From: Bacillota bacterium
GTDB taxonomy: Bacteria; Bacillota_C; Negativicutes; JAEYSJ01
DNA length: 24,319 nucleotides
Reading direction: 5' to 3'
Assembly: GCA_023434855.1 (NCBI GenBank)
Contig: JAEYSJ010000356.1
Location: 1 to 24,319, forward strand
Part shown: piece by piece, positions 14,340 through 21,600 of the stretch
Layout: each line of letters opens with the position of its first letter
Numbering within the stretch: the stretch's first letter is position 1
Notes under the pieces: model-generated
What the model saw: the letters and a program-made list of their open reading frames with translations, nothing else
Database searches by the model: none
Told to the model about the DNA's origin: nothing
Program-made: the position numbers and the translations under genes

Positions 14340-15290
14340 ATGTCAAGAGCAAAAGGATACAACTCTCAATTAGCATTGGCCTATGAACAGGCTTACGGTC
14401 AAACACCAAGTACGCCTACAGGCTATAATATGCCATTTAATCAGGCGAAAATTGCGATTACCCAAAACCTGATCGAGCCCGCTACCATTCGCGGACGACG
14501 TGATAAACAGCAGCCAGTAATCGGCAATGTAGACGTTTCCGGTAGTTTGGTGGTGCCGCTTGATCAAGTTGGAACAGGATTTTGGCTGCGGTCTATGTTT
14601 GGTAACCCTGTCACTACTGGTGCCAGTGCTCCCTATACACATGTTTTTAAAGTAGCCGACAGCCAGCCATCTTTGGTATTAGAGCAGCAATATCCGGATA
14701 TTCCGGCTTATGAAAAGTATAATGGCTGCAAAATCAATAAATTCTCCTTCACCTATGGCGGCGATGCTGAGCTAGTCGCCAATATCGACGTAATTGGTGC
14801 TAGACGAACGATAGGTTCAACACCCTTTGCAGCTAATCTGACAGAGGTTCCGCTTGTACGCTTTAACAACTTTCAAGGTGTGGTAGAAGAAGGCGGAACG
14901 CAGCTGGCAACCGTAACCGAAGCAAATCTAAATGTTGATTTTTGCTTGGACGGCAGTACATACACCATTGGCGGCGGCGGATACCGCACGGATTTACCAG
15001 AAGGTGTGCTGCAGGTTTCCGGTACAATTAAAGCCTTTTTTGCTGATACGGTGCTGCTCAATAAGGCAATCAACAACACGAAAACATCCCTGAAATTTAA
15101 ATTTGTCAACGGTAACCACAATCTGCAGTTTTATATGGAAGAGGTCGTATTTGAGCAGACTTCACCTGGTATTGAAAGTGATAAAGGAATTACCATCAAT
15201 TTACCGTTTAAAGCGTTCTATGCTAACGGTGGCAGCGGCAGCATCATTGTAGCAACGTTGGTTAATGACCAAGCATCTTATGCGATTTAA
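14340..15290 (+). CDS. Major tail tube protein
   Basis: This 316-residue protein has the features of a siphovirus tube subunit: a strongly beta-rich sequence, a flexible N-terminus (SRAKGYNSQLALAYEQAYG), an early GRRDKQQPVIGNVDVSGSL segment, and repeated strand patterns such as NKFSFTYGGDAELVANIDVIG and GVLQVSGTIKAFFAD. Such proteins assemble as stacked hexamer rings forming the DNA conduit. AGGAGGAATAAC precedes the ATG. It lies ten bases after the putative tail terminator. It ends before a strong hairpin terminator, so it would be the most abundant product of this operon, as expected of a tube protein. Confidence 0.8.
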   Translation: MSRAKGYNSQLALAYEQAYGQTPSTPTGYNMPFNQAKIAITQNLIEPATIRGRRDKQQPVIGNVDVSGSLVVPLDQVGTGFWLRSMFGNPVTTGASAPYTHVFKVADSQPSLVLEQQYPDIPAYEKYNGCKINKFSFTYGGDAELVANIDVIGARRTIGSTPFAANLTEVPLVRFNNFQGVVEEGGTQLATVTEANLNVDFCLDGSTYTIGGGGYRTDLPEGVLQVSGTIKAFFADTVLLNKAINNTKTSLKFKFVNGNHNLQFYMEEVVFEQTSPGIESDKGITINLPFKAFYANGGSGSIIVATLVNDQASYAI

Positions 15291-15304
15291 GTAGAAAGAT
15301 TAGT

Positions 15305-15353
15305 AAGCCCAATACTTTAAAGCTGGCTCAGCAATAAAGTATTGGGCTTTGTT
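15305..15353 (+). terminator. Strong rho-independent terminator after the tube gene
   Basis: A perfect 15-bp stem pairs 15305-15319 (aagcccaatacttta) with 15335-15349 (taaagtattgggctt), followed by a short T-rich end (tttgtt). It separates the tube gene from the toxin cassette. Confidence 0.85.
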
Positions 15354-15370
15354 ATGAGAGGGCGTATATT
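15342..15370 (+). promoter_or_regulatory. Possible promoter for the toxin/immunity cassette
   Basis: TTGGGC (15342-15347) and TATATT (15365-15370) are 17 bases apart, immediately after the terminator stem and just before the toxin's ribosome binding site. The -10 is good (5 of 6) and the -35 weak (3 of 6). A private promoter would fit a moron-type cargo gene. Confidence 0.35.
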
Positions 15371-15399
15371 GCTATTTTTTGCTGAGAGGAGGTGTTAAT

Positions 15400-16800
15400 T
15401 TGAGCGAAGAAGGAAATTCGATTAGCGTTACTTTCCATGATTTTGTATATGATAATTTATATTTTAAAAGAGACATGGAGTTATATTCCGATTATGTAAA
15501 TCGGGTTAATAATGGAGAGAATATTTCTCTTGCTGAACAGCAGGTTTATAACGATGCATCTGCTCGATTAATGCAGTATAATATGCGCCTTGAGGTCCAG
15601 AATACAAATATTTGGGGTAAATATGGGGAGAGTACGGCTTCGCCCCTAGCCGTAGTCACTGTAGACGCTGCAAATGATACAAATACTACGGTGAATGCAG
15701 AAACTCCTAATACGGATCAATTACCCGACAATGTAACCAATCAGAGTAACGCTGCCTGGTATGATCAAGAATGGAAAAAAATAGCGGCAGCAAATCCTGC
15801 CTGGAGTGAACAACAGGTTTATGATGAACTGTCGCGGCAGATTGGTGAAGCAAACTGGAATGCCCGATATCAAAATATAATGGCTGATATTGCCAATAGC
15901 AGGACTCCAGCAGAACGAGAACAAAAAATTAAGTATTATGAATCTGAATTGAGTACATTTCAATCCTCAGGAATAGATGTTGGTAATGATATAGCCTTTC
16001 TTAGGGAAACGCAAGGATTTGCAGGAGAGTCATCTATAATAACCTTCGAACCAGCGCCTGACGAAACTACTTGGGTTGAACCAGAGTTAACTGAGCAGCG
16101 AAAAAGTGAGGGACTCACATTAGAATATAATCCGCTGGGGCAATTATGGTTGGTTGACACTAGTGGGAACCCTACTCAGGAGGAATCGTATAGATTTTCG
16201 AAACAGTTAGAGCATGTTAATAGTTTAGCTAGTAATCTTGCAAGGGCTTTTGTATATGATTCTGATGCATCTGTTGCGGATAATGCTCATAAATTCTTTG
16301 ATATGGCAGGATTTGCTCCAGGTGCTGGTGCTATACCAGACCTTGCAAATTCAGCGTTATATTTCACTGAAGGTAATTACAAAGAGGCTGGCTGGAGCGC
16401 TTTGGCTGCAATACCAGGCATTGGAGATGGTTTTGCAGCTGCAAGAATTACTAAGAAAGCTGTTGGCTCAGCAGAACATATAATAACCAAAGAAGTTGGC
16501 AAAGTGGCAAACTCTAGGAATTATAGGGAGTTATATATAAAAGAAAATCCTGAGATGCCGAAACACTATCAAGTACATCATACCTTACCGCAAATGTATG
16601 AAGAAATTTTAAATTCATCTGGGAAAAATATTCATGAAAATCAGTTTCTCAGAGGAATTGCTCCAGATGTTCACCGTTTGGTTACAAAGGAGTGGTTACA
16701 ATGGGGAAAATCGCTAGGGCATACACCTACTGAACAAGAAATTATTGACTTTGCTAAGAAAATAGATATTAAATATAGTAATGATTGGTATAAACCATAG
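15400..16800 (+). CDS. Polymorphic-toxin-like protein with pretoxin segment and HH-x-LPQ nuclease-like C-terminus
   Basis: The start is the TTG at 15400 (466 residues), spaced correctly from GAGAGGAGGTG at 15384-15394; an in-frame TTG at 15379 would lie before that site. Residues 1-300 are a charged, Asn/Gln-rich, mostly helical region with no signal peptide. Residues about 300-355 (MAGFAPGAGAIPDLAN to AAIPGIGDGFAAAR) match the glycine-rich PT-TG-like pretoxin pattern that precedes toxin domains in polymorphic toxins. The C-terminal domain has HHTLPQ at 393-398 and DVHR at 423-426, like HNH/Endo VII-type or DUF2380-type toxin tips. A probable immunity gene follows after 15 bases. The gene sits where a tape measure protein normally lies. 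Nuclease activity is inferred from motif resemblance only. Confidence 0.75.
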   Translation: MSEEGNSISVTFHDFVYDNLYFKRDMELYSDYVNRVNNGENISLAEQQVYNDASARLMQYNMRLEVQNTNIWGKYGESTASPLAVVTVDAANDTNTTVNAETPNTDQLPDNVTNQSNAAWYDQEWKKIAAANPAWSEQQVYDELSRQIGEANWNARYQNIMADIANSRTPAEREQKIKYYESELSTFQSSGIDVGNDIAFLRETQGFAGESSIITFEPAPDETTWVEPELTEQRKSEGLTLEYNPLGQLWLVDTSGNPTQEESYRFSKQLEHVNSLASNLARAFVYDSDASVADNAHKFFDMAGFAPGAGAIPDLANSALYFTEGNYKEAGWSALAAIPGIGDGFAAARITKKAVGSAEHIITKEVGKVANSRNYRELYIKENPEMPKHYQVHHTLPQMYEEILNSSGKNIHENQFLRGIAPDVHRLVTKEWLQWGKSLGHTPTEQEIIDFAKKIDIKYSNDWYKP

Positions 16801-16815
16801 GAGGTAGGTACATCA

Positions 16816-17169
16816 ATGGATAAACAAAAAATCTTTTTTGATAATCTTAAATGTATCAAGGATTACTGGGTGGAGAAAGGCGTAGAAGGTCTTGAAATTG
16901 ACGCCGATTTGCGATGGTCAAGCGTTAAGGGCGATATTCAAGAACTGCAAAAATTGATATCTACTCCAGAGCAAAAAGACGCTTTTGGAAGAGTTTTAAA
17001 TGATATTATTGAAGGCGTATTTCACTCTACCTTAGTAATGATTGATGGTGGAGATGCTTTGGCTGATAAGTTAAAGATTGACTTAGTAGATTTTGATACA
17101 GGTGAGTCGCTAAAAGGCAATACGTCCCTACATGAAGGTTTTTTTGACTATTTACTTGATAATGAATAA
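16816..17169 (+). CDS. Probable immunity protein for the adjacent toxin
   Basis: The 117-residue, acidic, soluble protein is encoded 15 bases after the toxin with AGGAGGTAGGT as its ribosome binding site. Size, charge and position are those of an immunity protein; nuclease toxins are often neutralised by small acidic partners. The C-terminal half has a distinctive IDGGDALADK ... DTGESL ... LHEGFFDYL pattern. I recognise this only as a small-protein pattern, without an established family name. An intrinsic terminator follows, closing the two-gene unit. Confidence 0.65.
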   Translation: MDKQKIFFDNLKCIKDYWVEKGVEGLEIDADLRWSSVKGDIQELQKLISTPEQKDAFGRVLNDIIEGVFHSTLVMIDGGDALADKLKIDLVDFDTGESLKGNTSLHEGFFDYLLDNE

Positions 17170-17245
17170 GGATATTCAGATAGTTAAATTATTGAAAAAA
17201 TACGAAAAAATTAGCAATACAAACAAAAATACATAGTCCAAATCG

Positions 17246-17277
17246 GCAGCATCTTTAACGATGCTGCTTTATCTTTT
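17246..17277 (+). terminator. Rho-independent terminator after the immunity gene
   Basis: GCAGCATC (17246-17253) and GATGCTGC (17260-17267) form a perfect 8-bp stem with a six-base loop, followed by TTTATCTTTT. With the terminator at 15305 it brackets the toxin/immunity pair. Confidence 0.9.
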
Positions 17278-17303
17278 AACATCACTTTTAAAGGAGGTAA
17301 AAT

Positions 17304-17666
17304 ATGCCACAATTTCCAAATATTCAACAACCGGTATACCCTCTGACAACTAAAATCAAAGATCCATCCCTACAGTCTGAAATGGAAAACGGCATGGTCA
17401 TTTCGAGGGCGAGATTTACCCGGGTACCGCAGACCTTTGTACTCAAATGGACGGCATTGCCTGCAGAAGATTACGCAATGCTGCGTGACTTTTACCGGAC
17501 CAAAGCACTGGGCGGCAGTCTGGCGTTTGACTGGCAATATCCTGCCGTTGCTAATGATCCTTATTCTGGCAAGCTGTTTTCCGTACGCTTTACGGGTGGG
17601 GAGATTAGCTTTGAATTATCATCTCCTGGTCGCTACGCCGGCACGCTGACCATTCAGGAGGTGTAA
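17304..17666 (+). CDS. Minor tail protein (lambda gpM-like)
   Basis: The 120-residue beta-rich protein opens with FPNIQQPVYPL and contains ALPAEDYAMLRDFYRTKALGG, a pattern I associate with gpM-like minor tail proteins, where a tube-derived fold forms part of the tail tip. The ATG follows AAAGGAGG at 17289-17296. The L-like gene begins two bases after its stop. The assignment rests on its place in the M-L-K-I-J order and on the LRDFY-type segment. Confidence 0.65.
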   Translation: MPQFPNIQQPVYPLTTKIKDPSLQSEMENGMVISRARFTRVPQTFVLKWTALPAEDYAMLRDFYRTKALGGSLAFDWQYPAVANDPYSGKLFSVRFTGGEISFELSSPGRYAGTLTIQEV

Positions 17667-17668
17667 GT

Positions 17669-18286
17669 ATGCTGAATTTATCAGTTGCCGGCATGCTGGA
17701 AAAAAGTCAGCTTTCCAGTGATGGAGTATGGCTGCTGCTGGTGGAAGTGGCGATTCCCGATGCGGAAGAACCGTTGCGTCTGGTACGCAATAATGAAGAT
17801 ATTCACTGGAATGGTCATACCTGGAGTGCTTTTAATTTTAAACTCGGAGAAATCACTGAGGACAATAAAGGCAGGCCTCAATCCGTGCCGCTGCAGATCT
17901 CCAATATCACGCAGACCGTGCAGGCATATGTGGAAGAGTACAACGGCCTTACGGGAGCAATGGTTGTTTTACGTGTCGTCCATTCGCAGCATCTGGATAA
18001 TGCATTGCCTGAACTGGAGGAAGTTTTCAATATCCAGTCAACAACGTGTGACAGCAAATGGGTAACTTTTTACTTAGGCTGTGATCTGTCTATCCAGGTG
18101 CGGTTTCCCTTCCGGCGCGTGTTAAAGAACTTCTGTGCCTGGCGCGATCACTATAAAGGAATCGAATGCGGCTATGGCGGATCAATGCCAGAGTGCGATG
18201 GTACATTGCAGTCGTGTCGAATACGAGGTAATTCGACACGATATGGTGGTGAGCCAAGTATTCCGGAAGGAGGTCTGTATGCTTAG
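17669..18286 (+). CDS. Minor tail protein (lambda gpL-like) with a four-cysteine Fe-S-type motif
   Basis: This 205-residue protein has a beta-rich N-terminal part (LRLVRNNEDIHWNGHTWSAF) and a C-terminal domain with C156, C167, C176 and C183 in the arrangement FCAW ... ECGY ... PECDGTLQSC. Lambda gpL binds a [4Fe-4S] cluster through C-terminal cysteines, and this pattern looks equivalent; C127 and C138 are extra. The protein is part of the tail tip complex joining the tube to the tip protein. It overlaps the NlpC/P60 gene by 8 bases. An 11-bp hairpin lies within its last codons. Confidence 0.8.
   Translation: MLNLSVAGMLEKSQLSSDGVWLLLVEVAIPDAEEPLRLVRNNEDIHWNGHTWSAFNFKLGEITEDNKGRPQSVPLQISNITQTVQAYVEEYNGLTGAMVVLRVVHSQHLDNALPELEEVFNIQSTTCDSKWVTFYLGCDLSIQVRFPFRRVLKNFCAWRDHYKGIECGYGGSMPECDGTLQSCRIRGNSTRYGGEPSIPEGGLYA
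18212..18241 (+). promoter_or_regulatory. Perfect 11-bp hairpin inside the end of the gpL-like gene
   Basis: TCGTGTCGAAT (18212-18222) pairs exactly with ATTCGACACGA (18231-18241) across an 8-base loop. It lies within coding sequence, 23 bases before the ribosome binding site of the NlpC/P60 gene (18265). There is no T-tract. It could modulate translation or mRNA processing between L and K; this is inference. Confidence 0.4.
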
Positions 18287-18680
18287 GCAACACACATTTA
18301 CCGATTTGATTGCCGTGCCCTTCGTAGACGGAGGACGGGATCCAGCAGTCGGGCTGGATTGCTGGGGCTTATCCACAGAGGTTTTCCGGCGTTGGGGCAT
18401 TGAATTGCCTGACTATAAAATATCGTGTGAAGCAGCCAGCTTAATTGATCGCGAATTTAAAGAACAAATACAATTTTGGCGCAGGTGCGAGGGAGAAATT
18501 CCAGTACCTGCGCTTGTTGTTATCCGGTTCGCCGCTTATTGTGATCATACAGGGGTATACATCGGGCAGGGGCGGTTTATTCATACCCGCAAGGGAATTG
18601 GTGTTAATATTGACCGTATTGACAACCCTGCCTGGGCAAAGCGGATTGAGGGATTTTATGTACCGGAGGTGATGGAATGA
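18279..18680 (+). CDS. Tail tip NlpC/P60 cysteine peptidase (lambda gpK-like)
   Basis: The product has 133 residues. The ATG at 18279 follows GGAAGGAGG at 18265-18273; an upstream in-frame ATG at 18135 would sit deep in the L-like gene. The NlpC/P60 catalytic residues are visible: C28 in GLDCWGL, H90 in CDHTGVYIG and H102 in FIHT. Such tail proteins cleave peptidoglycan peptide links, and in lambda-type tails gpK belongs to tail tip assembly. The gpK N-terminal JAB/MPN metalloprotease domain is absent, so this is the peptidase half only. The stop overlaps the start of the tip gene (ATGA). Confidence 0.88.
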   Translation: MLRQHTFTDLIAVPFVDGGRDPAVGLDCWGLSTEVFRRWGIELPDYKISCEAASLIDREFKEQIQFWRRCEGEIPVPALVVIRFAAYCDHTGVYIGQGRFIHTRKGIGVNIDRIDNPAWAKRIEGFYVPEVME

Positions 18681-21600
18681 TCACAATTACCATAATTAAA
18701 AACCCATTCAACTATAGTGATAAAGTCATACATACCTGCCCCTATATTCCAGGGAAAACTGCCCATGAATACATTCAGCCTTATATTATGGGGCTGGATG
18801 ATTTTGTTATCAGCATTAATGGCGATGTGGTGGAAGAGGGGCAACAACAGCTGATAAACGCTAATGACTGGATGGCTGTATGCCCGGTTGTCGGCAAAAG
18901 CGGCAGAGACTGGTTTAGAACGATTGGAATGCTGGCGATAGGATATTTCACAGGTCAATTATCGAGTACTTGGGGTGGCACTGCAGCTAAGGCGGGAACT
19001 TTCGGTTCTAGCTTTTGGGGCCATATGGCAGCGGGTGCTGTCGGGTTGGTTGGTGGAAGCCTGATCAATCACTGGTTTCCTCCTGCCAAACCGGACCGGA
19101 TTGAAGCAAAGTCAAGTTACAATTGGGGCACTGCTCAATCCCAGTCCGGTCAGGGAAATGCCTTGGCTGTAACCTACGGCACGATGCGAACAGCCGGACA
19201 AATTCTGGCGCAGCATGTATCGGTTGGGCAAAATACCGATACAGATAAAGACAACGATGAAGAGCAGTATTTAAATATTCTGCTGTGCGGCGGGGAAGGC
19301 CCGATTGATGAGATCAGCGATGTCCGGATCAACGACAATCCCGTATCTTATTATAAGAACGTTACCGTTGAACCAAGACTGGGGCTTAACGACCAGCAAG
19401 TAATTCCTAATTTTAATGATGTCTATGATGATCAAGCTCTGGCCTATGAGTTTGACTATACAACTAATCAGGAAAGTATCTGGGCTACGCAGCAAACCGA
19501 AGGAAATGCAGTAGAAGGGCTGGAGATTACACTGCATTTTCCAGGCGGTTTATATTACATCAATGACGAAGGTAAACAGCGTACTGCATCAGTTACGGTA
19601 GAAGTGCAGTATAAGAGAGTGCTTGATACCGTATGGAGCCTGTTTACCACCGCGGAAATTGCGGAGGCGAAAAATACCGCTTTTTCCCGTACCTATCGTG
19701 TTGATCATCTTCCAGCTTCACAATATGAGGTGCGAGCCCGCTGCACCTACAAGAGCGGCACCAGTACCCGCCACTCTACCAAGGTATACTGGACGCAGCT
19801 GTCCAGCATTATGTATGACGATTTTATCCGTCCTGGCAAAGTGCTCGTTGGTATCAAGGCACTGGCAACAAGTCAGTTAAGCGGAGGGATGCCAAGCATA
19901 ACCTGGGTGCAAACCAGGAGCAAGGTTTGGGTATATAATCCCGGTACCGGTAAATACGAGCAAAAATCGGCTACCAATCCGGCCTGGGCTGCGTATGATA
20001 TGATCCACCGCTGCCGGAAAATTAAAAATATCCATACAGGCCAGGATGAGTATGTTGTCCAGGGCGCTCCGGCTTCACGGGCAGTATACCAGGATTTTGC
20101 CCGATGGGCGGCGTTCTGTGAGGAACGGGAATTGACTTTCAATTATATCTTTGATACGGCGAGTGATCTATGGACAGCGCTGCAAAAGCCGGAAAGTGTT
20201 GGTCGGGGCAAGGTAATCCTACGGGGAACCAAGTTCGGCTGTGTCTGTGATGCTCCCGGTGAGCCGGTACAGTTGTTTACGGTCGGCAATATGCTTACCG
20301 ACAAGTTCAAAGAGACCTTTGTCAGTCAGAAAGACCGGGCCAATGTAATCGAAGTCTCTTTTGCCAATAAAGATAAAGCGTATGAAAGAGATGTCATTAC
20401 GGCGTATGCCGATGACTATGATAGGGCGGCGGAGCCGAATATCACCCAGATCACGCTGGACGGGGCTACTACTGCAGCGCAGGCCTACCGGGAAGCAAAA
20501 TACCGGCTGCGGCTTAACCAGCATTTGGTGCGGACAGTTGAGCACAGTGCCGATATTGATGCGATTGCTTGTCAGATTAATGATATTGTTCTTTTGGCAC
20601 ATGATGTACCTCAATGGGGATTCTCCGGACGAATTTTGGCAGCAACACCTACGACATTGCAGCTTGATCGTGAAGTCACGCTGAAGCCGGGAATATTCTA
20701 TACAGTGGCTGTTCAAATTACTAATCCAGCGGCAGCTACAGCGCAGGAGGTACAGAGTATTGTAACCGTCGATGTGCAAGGGGTTTTGCAGGAAACGACG
20801 ACTAATATCCTGACTCTTAACCAGCCATTGTCTCAGGTGCCGCTGAAGTGGGATTTGTACAGCTTTGGTGAAACGAATAAGGTTGTGAAACCATTCCGGG
20901 TGCTGAATATTAACCGTGATCAGGACCTAAGGCGCAAGATTACCTGTATCGAATACATTGAGGCTGTTTATACAGAAGCCACAGACATACCGGAAGTCAA
21001 CTACAGCGAGCTAGTGACAAAGACGGAAGTCAGCAGTGTGAGTGCTTTAGAAGAAACATACCGCCAAAAAGACGGTACGATGCTTTCCAATTTGCATGTT
21101 GCCTGGACGATTCCCCGCAATGCTCCATTTAGGAGTTATAAGGTCTCATTCAGCAGTGACAATGGACAAACGTGGACTGAATGGGGAACCTCAACGGCCT
21201 TGCGTACGACGATCAGCGGTGTTAAAACAGGCAATACCTATGTGATCAAGGTGCGCACCGTCAATGACATTGGTGTGATTTCCGTCGGAGCCGTATCTTC
21301 TGGCGTATATATCGTTGGCAAGGATATACCGCCATCAGATGTTGCCCAGCTGTCAGCCTCCTTTGATGCTGCTGATTTAACAAAAGTGACTTTAACCTGG
21401 CCGGGAGTAGTAGATGTTGACCTGGCAGGTTACCGGTTACGGGAAGGGTCGAAAGTCATTGAAAACTTGGCGCAGATTACTTCCTATACCTATCAGGCTG
21501 CCGAAAGCCGCTTCCATACTTTTGCCGTTACAGCTGTCGATAACTCCGGCAATGAATCGCAAGTGGCAGCGACTGCTACGCTGAAGGTAACGATTGAGCC

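Noticed and set aside
18135..18278. Longer form of the NlpC/P60 protein
   Set aside because: The extra 48 residues are read out of frame from the gpL-like gene and lack a ribosome binding site.
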